Part shown: positions 18,028-27,230 of the stretch, in pieces
Layout of the letters: each line of letters starts with the position of its first letter
How positions within the stretch are numbered: position 1 is the stretch's first letter
Assembly: GCA_012839565.1 (NCBI GenBank)
Contig: DUMZ01000017.1
Location: 1 to 64,000 of the forward strand
DNA length: 64,000 bases
From: Anaerolineaceae bacterium
GTDB lineage: Bacteria; Chloroflexota; Anaerolineae; Anaerolineales; Anaerolineaceae
Direction of reading: 5' to 3'
Notes under the pieces: generated by a model
Databases searched by the model: none
Seen by the model: the letters and a program-made list of their open reading frames with translations, nothing else
Told to the model about the DNA's origin: nothing
Translations under genes and position numbers: made by a program

Positions 18028-18155
18028 GCTAAAACCCTTTTATTGTTGTAAATATACTTTTTGGTAATAAAAGCTGCATCATTGATGTTCGTAGCACTAT
18101 TGTGAACACACTATTTCGAGACTTTTCCGGTTTCCAAAATAAGTTGTTACTGTGA

Positions 18156-18560
18156 TTAATAACCATGGTCAACATGTTGCCATTCACCGCTGTTTGTTCT
18201 TACTAAAATCCAATTCCAATGGTGATAAGAACTGTTAGAGTTCAAGGAACCGTCTCCGCCGGATCCATCAACATCGAAGGAAGATAATAAAACAATGACT
18301 TCATCTGCATCATTTCTATCTGCCCAATCTTGATAACCTTGGGTGATGTCATCGCCAGCGTAATAGATTTCTTTCAGCGTGCATCCCGACCAATCCTTGT
18401 CAAATTCTTTTATGATTGTTTCAATGGCGGACATGATTTCATCAGATGTGTATATCTCGGAAGCCACATCAATAATATTGACGTTCCTTACATTGCCACC
18501 ACATGCACTCAAACTAAAAAGTACGGTTGCAGATATTAGAAAAATAATAGCTTTCTTCAA
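18156..18560 (-). CDS. Small putative lipoprotein of unknown function
   Basis: 134 residues with a signal sequence and lipobox LSAC (Cys20), so the mature part should be lipid-anchored outside the membrane. The mature part is acidic, with Trp/His-rich segments near the end (YHHWNWILV, WQHVDHGY). The start is a TTG: GGAG lies 7 nt upstream of it and no ATG is in frame. I do not recognise the family. Confidence 0.68.
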   Translation of the reverse strand: MKKAIIFLISATVLFSLSACGGNVRNVNIIDVASEIYTSDEIMSAIETIIKEFDKDWSGCTLKEIYYAGDDITQGYQDWADRNDADEVIVLLSSFDVDGSGGDGSLNSNSSYHHWNWILVRTNSGEWQHVDHGY

Positions 18561-18715
18561 GTTTTTTCTCCATAAGAAGGTCGTTTATGCTGAATTGATT
18601 TGTTATTATCAATTTTGCAGCTCTTAGTTTAGATTAATCGTACCACTATTTCTATAAGTCAAAATCAGTGAAATCGCATTCAAATTGTGCTATGAGAAAA
18701 AACATCAGAATTAAA

Positions 18716-18753
18716 AAGCCGCGCGGATGTCAATTATGCACTTCGCGCGGCTT
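18716..18753 (-). terminator. Intrinsic terminator of the sulfur fusion gene
   Basis: A 10-bp stem (AAGCCGCGCG / CGCGCGGCTT) with an 18-nt loop; on the minus strand TTTTTAA overlaps and follows the stem. It is 20 bp past the stop codon. Confidence 0.8.
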
Positions 18754-18773
18754 ACTTATTTATTTATACAAGC

Positions 18774-21248
18774 TTAGATAAACAGGTTCATGTTGGAGTT
18801 ATCGCTGTCGTTGAGCATGGTGGCGACACCGCCGATTTGCACGCCGTCCAGCAATTCTTCCTGTTTCAGTCCCATGATGTCCATGGTCATCTGGCAAGCG
18901 GTCAACTCCACGCCGGCGTCAATCGCCTGTTGGATAAGCTGTTCAAGGCTGTCGATGCCTTTATGCTTCATAATGCCACGAATCATTTTCGCGCCGGCAC
19001 CAGCCATATTCATTTGCGAAAGTCCCAGCTTGCGCGAGCCCCTGGGGAGCATCATGCCGAACATTTTGCCCATGAAATCTTTTTTGGCGGGCACATATTG
19101 TTCCTTGCGCAAAATACTCAGACCCCAGAAGGTGAAGAACATGTGCACCTTGTTGCCCATGGCGGCCGCGCCATTAGCGATAATGAAGGCGGCGATAGCT
19201 TTATCGAGGTCATTATCGAAAATAATCATCGTCTTTTCTTTTAGCGGAGCGCTTGCCTGCGCCACGGTTTGTGGCAAGGTGCCAGCGCCAGCTGAAAATC
19301 CCTTTTGCACGATAGCCCGGTAAGTGCCTTTTTCGCTTTCGCTTTTAATCAGCGTGTTGCCCGTGTTTTTACACCAGGCGGCGATATCGCGGGTGAAGCC
19401 CGGATCAGAGGCGGTCACATCCAGCTGATCCCCATCGTTCAGGGTTTTGAGTGTGTTTGCTACCTGAACGATAGGACCAGGGCAGCTCAAACCGCAAACG
19501 TCGAGAGTTTCCAGTTTGCCAACCGTGCTTGCCACAGGCGCGATTTCAGCGGGGATATTTGACGCCTTAGTATCTGGGGTTGTATTTGTGTTCATTGTGA
19601 TGTCGTACTCCATGTCGTGGTAGCTTTGCAAGCCACCGGCAAAGTTTTTGACCTTAAAACCATGTTGTTTCAAGAGACGCTCAGAAATAAAACCACGGCG
19701 GCCTACCCGGCAGAGAATCGCATAGGTTTTGCTTTTATCCAGTTCGCTGATGCGTTCGCGAAGCTGGGAATGTGGGATAAGCAGTGCGCCGGGGATGCTG
19801 CCGGCTATGGTTTCATCCGGTTCGCGAATATCGAGCAAGGTGTAGGCATCAGGGTTTTGGGCCCACTCGTGATAGAAAATGGGGTCGGTCAAACCTTCCA
19901 GGATGTTCATGCCCATATATCCGGCAAAATTTAACGGATCCTTGGCTGAAGAGTAGGGTGGCGCGTAAGCCAGTTCCAGTTGGCTGAGGTCTTTTACCGT
20001 GCCCTTGAAATAAATGACGCTTGCCAGCACGTCGATGCGTTTATCCACGCCTTCATAGCCTACAATTTGCCCGCCCAGCACTTTGCCTTCTTTGTCGAAA
20101 ATAACTTTTACCGAAAGGGGCAACGCGCCGGGAAAGTAACCGCTGTGGCATTTGGGGTGCGAAAGCGCGATGAAGTAATCCTGGCCATATTTCTGCCCGG
20201 CTTTGTTGAGCGTTTTTTCGTTGGCGCCCACACTGGCGGCGGTTATATCAAAGAGCCTCAGAATGCTGGTTCCCATCGTACCTACATAAGTCTCGGGCTT
20301 TTTGCCAAGTATGTTCGCAGCCACCGCGCGGCCTTGTTTGTTCGCCGGCCCTGCCAGGGGAATCATGGTTGGCGTTCCCATGACATAATCCTGCACGCTG
20401 ATAACATCTCCCACCGCGTAAATATCGGGGTCGGATGTTTGCATATACTCATCCACCAGAATGCCGCCCCGTTCGCTGAGACTCAAGCCGGCTTCTTTGG
20501 CCAGTTCGTTGTTGGGGCGCACGCCGATGGAAAGCACAACCATGTCCGCTTCAAGCGCCTGGCCATCACTGAGCATTACTTTTTGCCCATCTTCCGACAT
20601 GCCAGAAAAGGCTTTGCCCAACTTGAGCGTGATGCCATTTTCCGCCATGTGGTTTTCGACCAGTTTGGCCATGTCAGCATCCAGTGGGGGCATGACCTGA
20701 TTCATCATCTCGACGACGGTCACTTTCAAGCCGCGGTGGGCCAGGTTTTCCGCCATCTCCAGCCCGATAAAGCCACCGCCCACCACGACCGCGTTTTGGG
20801 GCTGCTTTTCCTGGATGAACTGGACAATTTTATCCACATCTGGGACCGTCCACAGCTGAAATACGTTGGGGTTATCCGTGCCGGGCACTTTGGGCACGAA
20901 GGGCCGCGAACCGGTTGAGAGTAAAAGCTTATCGTATGTTTCGGTGTAGTGTTTCTCGTTGGCGCGGTCATAAACATCGACCGTCTTGTTTGCCGGGTTA
21001 ATGCGAATGACTTCGCTTTCAACGCGGATGTCAACGCCATAGTCTTTTTCAAATTTTTCCTTCGTGGAGACGAACAACGCATCGCGCGAAGCAATCGCCC
21101 CGCCCACGTAATAAGGCAAGCCACAGTTGGCAAAACTGATGTACTTTCCGCGCTCAAAGAGAACGATTTTGGCGTTCTCGTCAAGTCTTCTCAAGCGCGC
21201 CATGGCGGTTGCTCCGCCGGCGACACCGCCTACGATAACAATTTTCAT
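18774..21248 (-). CDS. CoA-disulfide reductase - rhodanese - TusA - DsrE fusion
   Basis: 824 residues with four sulfur-related domains in order. (1) FAD/NAD(P)H pyridine nucleotide-disulfide oxidoreductase (1-450): GGVAGG near the start, second nucleotide site VVVGGGFIG (155-163) and the single redox Cys42 in FANCGLPYY, as in CoA-disulfide reductases. (2) Rhodanese (about 455-545), Cys513 in LCRVGRRG. (3) TusA/SirA-like (about 578-650), Cys589 in CPGP. (4) DsrE/F-like (about 672-824), with Cys785. The chain suggests persulfide or polysulfide reduction with relay of sulfane sulfur between cysteines (family knowledge plus inference). AAGGAG precedes the ATG. An ArsR-type regulator gene lies 13 bp upstream. 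Confidence 0.93.
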   Translation of the reverse strand: MKIVIVGGVAGGATAMARLRRLDENAKIVLFERGKYISFANCGLPYYVGGAIASRDALFVSTKEKFEKDYGVDIRVESEVIRINPANKTVDVYDRANEKHYTETYDKLLLSTGSRPFVPKVPGTDNPNVFQLWTVPDVDKIVQFIQEKQPQNAVVVGGGFIGLEMAENLAHRGLKVTVVEMMNQVMPPLDADMAKLVENHMAENGITLKLGKAFSGMSEDGQKVMLSDGQALEADMVVLSIGVRPNNELAKEAGLSLSERGGILVDEYMQTSDPDIYAVGDVISVQDYVMGTPTMIPLAGPANKQGRAVAANILGKKPETYVGTMGTSILRLFDITAASVGANEKTLNKAGQKYGQDYFIALSHPKCHSGYFPGALPLSVKVIFDKEGKVLGGQIVGYEGVDKRIDVLASVIYFKGTVKDLSQLELAYAPPYSSAKDPLNFAGYMGMNILEGLTDPIFYHEWAQNPDAYTLLDIREPDETIAGSIPGALLIPHSQLRERISELDKSKTYAILCRVGRRGFISERLLKQHGFKVKNFAGGLQSYHDMEYDITMNTNTTPDTKASNIPAEIAPVASTVGKLETLDVCGLSCPGPIVQVANTLKTLNDGDQLDVTASDPGFTRDIAAWCKNTGNTLIKSESEKGTYRAIVQKGFSAGAGTLPQTVAQASAPLKEKTMIIFDNDLDKAIAAFIIANGAAAMGNKVHMFFTFWGLSILRKEQYVPAKKDFMGKMFGMMLPRGSRKLGLSQMNMAGAGAKMIRGIMKHKGIDSLEQLIQQAIDAGVELTACQMTMDIMGLKQEELLDGVQIGGVATMLNDSDNSNMNLFI

Positions 21249-21261
21249 AATTTAGCTCCTT

Positions 21262-21579
21262 TTAGATATTGCTTTCCAAAATGTATTCAACCAGGTCGCG
21301 AACGGCCTTGTTTTTGCAGGAATAGTAAACAAGATTACCACTCTTTCGGGATTCCACAAAGCCCAAACTGCGAAGTCTGCCCAGGTATTGCGAAATGAGG
21401 GATTGACTCGCGCCCATGCATGTGACCAGTTCGGAAACGGTTGTCTCACCTCTTTTGATGATTTGTTCCATCAGGCATAGCCGCACAGGGTTAGCCAGCG
21501 CTTTTAGAATTTCAGCCTTGGCTTCCAGTCTTTTTCGGTGTGTTTCGTTTTCTGAGAGTGGCAGATCGTTTTGTTTCAT
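21262..21579 (-). CDS. ArsR/SmtB family regulator
   Basis: A 105-residue winged-helix repressor. The helix-turn-helix (about 47-70, VSELVTCMGASQSLISQYLGR) is typical. Cysteines at 35, 54 and 88 could sense metal, or sulfide/persulfide as in the BigR/SqrR branch; the linkage to a persulfide-handling fusion favours the latter (inference). It sits 13 bp upstream of that fusion gene, so both are one transcript. An AT-rich inverted repeat lies 28 bp upstream of its start codon. Confidence 0.9.
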   Translation of the reverse strand: MKQNDLPLSENETHRKRLEAKAEILKALANPVRLCLMEQIIKRGETTVSELVTCMGASQSLISQYLGRLRSLGFVESRKSGNLVYYSCKNKAVRDLVEYILESNI

Positions 21580-21606
21580 AATATCCTTCCTGTATTCAGG
21601 TATTAT

Positions 21607-21628
21607 TATATCTTAATATGTTGATATA
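21607..21628. promoter_or_regulatory. Candidate ArsR operator
   Basis: TATATC-N10-GATATA, an AT-rich inverted repeat 28 bp upstream of the ArsR-type start codon. ArsR-family proteins bind imperfect AT-rich palindromes of this size, so it may be the autoregulatory site. Confidence 0.45.
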
Positions 21629-21816
21629 GGGGTGATTTGTATAAGCTGGAAATAATGTATTTTGGTGTATTGTGAAAGGAAACCAGCCTTATGAAGAAGC
21701 CAAGGATAATATCTTGTCTTTGGCTTAAAAACTCAAAAAGTGAAACCAAGCTTTTTTAAGAGTGGCATTAGTTTTCTGTCAGGGGTGCTATTACCTCTGA
21801 ATCAACGAACTGGAAT

Positions 21817-23022
21817 TTATTCCTTCACCACTTCTTCAATTAGCCTTACCGCTTCCGTCACGCCGCCTTCTTCTTTGATTTTGGCGGAAAGGAGGTCCAC
21901 GTTCTTTTTCTTTTCCTCGTACGTGCTTCGCATGTCTAATATGGCTTGGTATATCGACTCTTCACTCAAATCTTTTGACTTGAGAGGTTTTGTGGCGACA
22001 TTATTCTCGTGCAGTTGCATGGCAAATCCCATCTGATCCAAAACATGGGGCACTGGAATGGATGGGATGCCATAAATCAACGTGGCTGCTGAAGTGCCAA
22101 ATCCACAGTGATGAATAACGAATAGACAGTGCCTGAAAAGGAAGCTGTGCGGGACACTGCCGCAGGCGATCATCGTTTTTGGCAGGTCATAATTCTGAAG
22201 GGTCTTTTGAAATCCCTGGATAATGGCGCGATGTCCTGATTTTTCGAAGGCATTCACGAACATGTCCAGTTTTTCTTTTTCCGATTCTTCTTCGAATGAC
22301 ATCGCTCCGAGAGAAAGAAGGATCGGTTTTTCTCCGCTCGCAAGAAAAATCGCCAGCTTTTCGTCGGGGCTGTAATTTTCTTCATCTTCATACCAGTAAC
22401 CGGTCAGAACATGATGCGCTTCCCAGTATGGATTTCTCTCTAAAATGTGTTTGCTAATCGGTATCAAATTCAGTTTGCGCGAAATAATCTCATCAGAAGA
22501 TTGAATCGGTTTTAGTCCATAGACTTTCCTGATTTTGTTATAGGGTTTTGCCACCTGTTTGCCGATGATTTGACCAATCAGTTTGTTCCAAAAAGTTTGG
22601 GGTTTGAGTTTTTCAGCAATCATCTCTTTTTGTAATGTCACATTAACCGTAGGGATGCTCAACACTTCAGCCTCGGTCGCGCCCATTTGACTGTGGCTGA
22701 CAATGATTAAATCTTTGCCTTTGCAGACTTCGAAAATCTCGTGCGTCGAATTTTGAATGATTTTGAAAACAAAATTCATCATTCTGAGCATACTTAATGC
22801 GGGACTTGAAGATTTCCCTCTGATAATGGCGGCTTCTTTATCGATATCAATATCGGGACCGATCGGCTCAAAATGGATACTGGAAGCCTCAACCAAATTT
22901 CGCCAACAGGGGTGCGAGCCGAGCGTTACATCGTATCCATTACGAATAAGTTCTTTGGATAAATAAATATATGGTTGAATATCACCTCGTGTACCCATCG
23001 TGAACATCGCAATCTTTTTCAT
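21817..23022 (-). CDS. GT1-type glycosyltransferase (UGT/MGT-like)
   Basis: A 401-residue GT-B fold glycosyltransferase. The N-terminus (TMGTRGDIQPYIYLSKEL) matches sterol/macrolide-type glycosyltransferases with His or Asp near residues 14-16, and the C-terminal nucleotide-sugar site is HHCGFGTSAATLIYGIPSI followed by PHVLDQ. Such enzymes glycosylate lipids or small natural products at the membrane surface. The acceptor is unknown. AAGGAC precedes the ATG. No neighbour hints at a pathway. Confidence 0.82.
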   Translation of the reverse strand: MKKIAMFTMGTRGDIQPYIYLSKELIRNGYDVTLGSHPCWRNLVEASSIHFEPIGPDIDIDKEAAIIRGKSSSPALSMLRMMNFVFKIIQNSTHEIFEVCKGKDLIIVSHSQMGATEAEVLSIPTVNVTLQKEMIAEKLKPQTFWNKLIGQIIGKQVAKPYNKIRKVYGLKPIQSSDEIISRKLNLIPISKHILERNPYWEAHHVLTGYWYEDEENYSPDEKLAIFLASGEKPILLSLGAMSFEEESEKEKLDMFVNAFEKSGHRAIIQGFQKTLQNYDLPKTMIACGSVPHSFLFRHCLFVIHHCGFGTSAATLIYGIPSIPVPHVLDQMGFAMQLHENNVATKPLKSKDLSEESIYQAILDMRSTYEEKKKNVDLLSAKIKEEGGVTEAVRLIEEVVKE

Positions 23023-23122
23023 GGTCGGTCCTTTATTGCTTTATACTTTGTGGAACTTATAAAACCCTGTCCATTATAGTCTTTTTCCCCCTGTGGCATT
23101 GTAAAGGTATTTTTACTCGACG

Positions 23123-24040
23123 ATGAAGCCAAAAATCGCATTGAAATGTTGCAGGCTAATACCGGTTTTGTTCATTGCTTACATTTTTGGGATTAGAATT
23201 GTGCATGTATGCAAAAGAAAAAAAAACTTTTTAACACTGTGGCTTGCCATTTGCTTGTTAGGTCTCATGACTCAATGCGCGCCAAAGCCTATGCAGCAAA
23301 AGCCTGTGCAGGACTATGGCGTGTTCCTGGGCATTAACGCAAACCAGGCAAACAGGCTTGATGATTACCGCATGGTGGTCATTGAACCCTCCGAGTTTAC
23401 GGAAGACCAAATAAAACAACTGCAGGCAGATGGGAAAACGGTATATGGCTACCTTAATATCGGCACGATTGAAAGCTATCGCCCGTACTACGCGCGCTTT
23501 CAGGATTTAGCACTGGGTGTCTATGAAAACTGGCCGGACGAAAAGTGGATTGATGTCAGTTCTCCTGTATGGCAGGGCTTTATCATTGATGAACTGGGGA
23601 AACAGGTCGCTGAGATGGGGCTGGATGGTTTCTTTTTAGACAACGCTGATGTCTATTATCAATATCCGACCCGTGAGGTTTTTGTGGGGCTTGTCGCTAT
23701 TCTAAAAGGGCTGAAAACCTATGACATTACCCTTATCATCAATGGCGGGGATGCATTTGTTTCTGAGTGCATCAATGCAGGCATCGCGCTTTCGTTGTTT
23801 GATGGCATTAATCAGGAAACCGTTTTTACCAGCATCGATTTCGAAAATAATACTTACGGAGAGCAGACCGAAGAAGAGCGAGCCTACTTTCAAGCCTACC
23901 TTGCCAAAGCCAAAGCCAGCGGTTTGGCGGTATATCTCTTAGAATACCGCGCGAACCAGGAACTGGCAAAAGAGATTGACGCCTACTGCGAAGAAAACGG
24001 CTTCTTTTGGTTTAACGCGGAGAGCTTAGACCTTGAATAA
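23123..24040 (+). CDS. GH114-like (TM1410-type) putative endo-alpha-1,4-polygalactosaminidase
   Basis: About 305 residues, most of it a TIM-barrel of the GH114 group: DYGVFLGINANQAN, YGYLNIGTIESYRPYY, GLDGFFLDNADVYY with the likely catalytic Asp, and a late YLLEY strand. The N-terminus has two hydrophobic stretches. A GTG at 23201 would instead give one signal sequence ending in MTQC, an atypical lipobox, so the start is uncertain. Secretion or membrane attachment is expected either way. It is transcribed divergently from the glycosyltransferase. Confidence 0.75.
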   Translation: MKPKIALKCCRLIPVLFIAYIFGIRIVHVCKRKKNFLTLWLAICLLGLMTQCAPKPMQQKPVQDYGVFLGINANQANRLDDYRMVVIEPSEFTEDQIKQLQADGKTVYGYLNIGTIESYRPYYARFQDLALGVYENWPDEKWIDVSSPVWQGFIIDELGKQVAEMGLDGFFLDNADVYYQYPTREVFVGLVAILKGLKTYDITLIINGGDAFVSECINAGIALSLFDGINQETVFTSIDFENNTYGEQTEEERAYFQAYLAKAKASGLAVYLLEYRANQELAKEIDAYCEENGFFWFNAESLDLE

Positions 24041-24058
24041 TGCCTATTAAATAAATAA

Positions 24059-24081
24059 CCAACCCTGATCGACAGGGTTGG
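24059..24081 (+). terminator. Hairpin after the GH114-like gene
   Basis: CCAACCCTG / CAGGGTTGG, a perfect 9-bp stem with a 5-nt loop, 18 bp after the stop, followed by CTTTAAAAG. The short T-run makes it a modest terminator. Confidence 0.6.
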
Positions 24082-24186
24082 CTTTAAAAGAATTGTTTTG
24101 AAATTCCGACTTGTACAAAAGTCTGACTTACTTACTTACTCACTTACTCGTCTGTTACCTTTACGCCCAAAAACATTGCTTGGCCT

Positions 24187-25146
24187 TTACTTATCAAAGC
24201 CAAACTGTTGAGTATCAACCCATTCAGCTGCAAGAATAGACCAGAAGTCCAGTGCCAGTCTGTCCAGCACGTAATCATAGGGAATCCATCCGTAACCATC
24301 ATCTCCCCAGGCTTTTCCCCAGGAGCTGCGAATAAGGATTGCGCCCTTTGTCTGCTTTCCGCATCGTGTGTTGGTGATTACTTTGCCATCATCATAACCG
24401 ACTGCCATCACTGCATGACCCCATTCGGCGCTCTCATCCTCACAGGGATAAGGGATAGCTCCAGGAACATCTGAATCTTCAAAGGAGCCAAAGCCATAAA
24501 AACCGAACATGGAAGGGATGCCAGCCGCGAGGTATTTTTTCACGTTTTTTAAGACTTGCTTTTCATTGTTTTTCTTTCCTAAAGGATCATGACAGAAGTA
24601 GTTAATGGTGGCGTAGTTTTTGGCCATGGCATACAGGAAGCTGTCGGGTTCAGTGTCCCAATCGGGATTAACCGTTTTGCCATCCAGGGTATAAGGGAAA
24701 TACTTCTCATCGGGTACGCCAAACAATACCATAGCTCCCATGGCAGTTCTGATCCATCCACCAGAGTCTCCCTCGGCCTGCATGAGCTTTCTTGCTGTTT
24801 TATACACAAAGAGACGCGAACCCTCTATATGCACTCCAAAGGCTCTGTTTTGGAAGTATTCCAGCGTTCCTACTGCGGCGTTGGCAATACAGGAACCCAG
24901 ATCGAGCTGATCTTCTACGGGGGTGCACCACTGTCTTAGATCAGCCTTTTTGGGTAGTCCGGTGCCATCCTTATCGATATCCAGTTTTTCTACAAGATCG
25001 ACCATTTTGGGATGATCTTCGGAATAGTCTCTCATATCCGGAAGAGGAGGGAGCCACCCAGTACTAACAATCGCGCCTTCTTTTCCGCCTTTTTTAAATC
25101 TTCTTTTTCGGTACATGCCACCTGTAAATTGTATGGTTGTTTTCAT
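24187..25146 (-). CDS. Papain-like (C1A) cysteine peptidase, no signal peptide
   Basis: 319 residues of a bacterial C1A-like peptidase. Gln80 (oxyanion hole) and Cys86 stand in EDQLDLGSCIANA, His244 in EWGHAVMAVG. The third catalytic residue, normally the Asn of NSWG, is Ser274 here (IRSSWGKAWGDDGYGW), so activity may be altered. The N-terminus is basic and lacks a signal sequence or prodomain, so the enzyme should stay in the cytoplasm. GGAGGG lies directly before the ATG. It starts 19 bp after the protease-nuclease gene, forming a two-gene operon with it. Confidence 0.85.
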   Translation of the reverse strand: MKTTIQFTGGMYRKRRFKKGGKEGAIVSTGWLPPLPDMRDYSEDHPKMVDLVEKLDIDKDGTGLPKKADLRQWCTPVEDQLDLGSCIANAAVGTLEYFQNRAFGVHIEGSRLFVYKTARKLMQAEGDSGGWIRTAMGAMVLFGVPDEKYFPYTLDGKTVNPDWDTEPDSFLYAMAKNYATINYFCHDPLGKKNNEKQVLKNVKKYLAAGIPSMFGFYGFGSFEDSDVPGAIPYPCEDESAEWGHAVMAVGYDDGKVITNTRCGKQTKGAILIRSSWGKAWGDDGYGWIPYDYVLDRLALDFWSILAAEWVDTQQFGFDK

Positions 25147-25165
25147 AAGCCCTCCAAAGACTTGA

Positions 25166-27043
25166 TTACAATCTGATATTTTCGAGTTCTGAAATTAATA
25201 TACCGGTTGCTTCACTACGCCCGAAGCGATCATATTTACGCAACTCACCAAAATCCAAACCAGTCATTTGTTCAACCGATTTTAAAGATACCTGGTAGGT
25301 TTCAAAGCGGTCGTAGAAAAAGGCTTCTTTGGCTTCTCTTTCTATTAATTCTTTCGTGTAATCCTTTTGTGATTGAACATAGGCTGTTACAGAAAGCTCT
25401 CCATCTGTTCTCACCATGACGACGACTTTCCAAAACTCATTAGGAATTTGGTAATTCTCACGATATTGATGATCTTCTGTATCATCGAAAACAGGGCCCG
25501 TAAAGACGGAGATCTGAAGATTATGCGTGTCAGCATTATTGAGTATATATTCCTCTAAACGTAGCCAGGTTTTCTGATTCAATTTTTTATGTTGAGGGGC
25601 ACAATTGGTGAAATAAAAGGTGTCAGCATCAGCCTGACGCGCTATCTCCGCTTCGCCCCATACCGGATCCAGTCTTCTTACAAGATGCCCTCTGTCAAAA
25701 TCATTATTCACATAGACTTCATTGCCATATTGATGACTTCTTGGAATCCTGCTGTCAAAAGACCATTTGTCTTTCCTGGGGATAGTTTCCCCATATGTTT
25801 GATTGCCATCTATATTGACTGCTGTGAAATATGCCAGTCCTCTCGATTGACGCATGACAACGGAAAAATGCACATAGTTTAGAATGTTGCTGCCATTTTT
25901 CATTTTGGTGCTGTCTTCTTCCATTGCTTCCGACAATTTTGGCAGGTCAATTCTGTAGTCTTCTCCCAGGAATAAGGGATCATAGCCATGTCTGTATTGA
26001 TCTGCCAGGGGTTTATACTTTTTTTCCTCTTCCGCATTTTTTATCGGGTCTGATTTGTCTTCTTCTTTGTCTTCTTTTTTGTTGATTGAATCCTTTAATT
26101 CCATAAAAACACCCTCCATAATCTCTTGTGTTTTCTTATCCACTTTTTGATACTCGCTTTTTACAAAAGCTGCGATGGAGCTAACTCTGGTACCTTCATT
26201 AGCAATCCAATTACGACTGTTATCTGGGTCTGGTACACCGGAGTGATGAACAGCAACGACTTGCCACTGATCATTAAAAACTGGTGAACCTGAGGAACCG
26301 CGTTTCGTGTCCGTCGTGTAATGAATAAAGTCTTTGAGCATGAATATCACTTGGTTTTCTCTGACTGTAACATGTTTCATTAGACCATCCGGATGCTGAA
26401 TGATGGAAACATTATCTTCTTCTTTGATCTTCCCTCTTTGTGAAATGAGCTTTATCCAGGGGATATTTTTGAGATCTTCGTCAGTGTGAGATGTCGGATT
26501 TACGGATACAAGTGTGAAATCGAGCTTCCTATCCGTCATAAAAAACCTTAGAGGATTCAAGCTAAACCTATACACAGGACAATCATTAGAACTTTCGTCT
26601 TTCTGATAATTAAACTCCGCGACAGCATTTGTAGCAGAGTTAATATCAGGAAGGACATGATTATTGGTGATTAAGACCTCGGGAGACACGAGAAAACCTG
26701 TTCCGGTACCGATTTCTCGCCCTGTGCTATCTCTGAGAACAATTCTGCATACAGATTCAGACACTTTTATACCGGATTGTAAATAGGAAATGGGCAGGAG
26801 GTCATTTTTCTTAAAAATCTTACGGAAGGAAAGTGGATTACTCTGATCGATTGGCTCTCTGCTTGCCTTCATCTTGATTTCGCTGTCTTCTGGCGACTTT
26901 CCAGTTTTTTGTCTTGATGAGGCTTCAATAAATTTTTTTAGAGCTTGTTCTTGAATTTCTTCAACTCTGGAGAAGGGGGCAGTCGGTTCCTCCGTTTCCT
27001 CTTTCTCCTCGTCCTTGTTTTTATTTGGAATTCCTCGTAACAT
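25166..27043 (-). CDS. Trypsin-like protease fused to DNA/RNA non-specific endonuclease
   Basis: A 625-residue fusion. An acidic, charged N-terminus (1-85) without signal peptide leads into a trypsin-like/V8-type serine protease (about 90-300): His129 in ITNNHV, Asp175 in KLDFTL and Ser251 in RGSSGSPV. A charged linker (about 300-345) is followed by a beta-beta-alpha-Me nuclease of the NUC (NucA/EndoG) type: DRGH with His453, and Asn489 in the metal-site segment APQHKKLNQKTW. Both active sites look intact. The protease could act on, or release, the nuclease (inference). AAAGGAG precedes the ATG. A papain-like protease gene follows in the same transcript. Confidence 0.88.
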   Translation of the reverse strand: MLRGIPNKNKDEEKEETEEPTAPFSRVEEIQEQALKKFIEASSRQKTGKSPEDSEIKMKASREPIDQSNPLSFRKIFKKNDLLPISYLQSGIKVSESVCRIVLRDSTGREIGTGTGFLVSPEVLITNNHVLPDINSATNAVAEFNYQKDESSNDCPVYRFSLNPLRFFMTDRKLDFTLVSVNPTSHTDEDLKNIPWIKLISQRGKIKEEDNVSIIQHPDGLMKHVTVRENQVIFMLKDFIHYTTDTKRGSSGSPVFNDQWQVVAVHHSGVPDPDNSRNWIANEGTRVSSIAAFVKSEYQKVDKKTQEIMEGVFMELKDSINKKEDKEEDKSDPIKNAEEEKKYKPLADQYRHGYDPLFLGEDYRIDLPKLSEAMEEDSTKMKNGSNILNYVHFSVVMRQSRGLAYFTAVNIDGNQTYGETIPRKDKWSFDSRIPRSHQYGNEVYVNNDFDRGHLVRRLDPVWGEAEIARQADADTFYFTNCAPQHKKLNQKTWLRLEEYILNNADTHNLQISVFTGPVFDDTEDHQYRENYQIPNEFWKVVVMVRTDGELSVTAYVQSQKDYTKELIEREAKEAFFYDRFETYQVSLKSVEQMTGLDFGELRKYDRFGRSEATGILISELENIRL

Positions 27044-27141
27044 CCTATATCTCCTTTCTCTTATATAGGCATTAGGGTAACGACAAGTTTTAGTAACTCT
27101 CTATTGTTATTTTAATTTGAAGCAATGAATTAATCAAGTTA

Positions 27142-27161
27142 ATTATAGCTTGTTTAAACAA
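27142..27161 (-). promoter_or_regulatory. -10 box and palindrome upstream of the protease-nuclease operon
   Basis: On the minus strand a consensus TATAAT lies about 100 nt before the start codon, with the perfect palindrome TTGTTTAAACAA 2 nt upstream of it, i.e. in the promoter spacer. No clear -35 box is present, which fits activator-dependent or repressed control (inference). Confidence 0.4.
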
Positions 27162-27230
27162 AAACTTACACGACTTGACTGCGCGAAAAATATGTATTTG
27201 CTCTTGAGAAGACTAGGCTATTGCCAGGTT

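Noticed and set aside
19980..20918. Long open frame (312 codons) on the plus strand
   Set aside because: It is antisense to the CoA-disulfide reductase domain, is low-complexity His/Phe/Ala-rich, and has no ribosome site.
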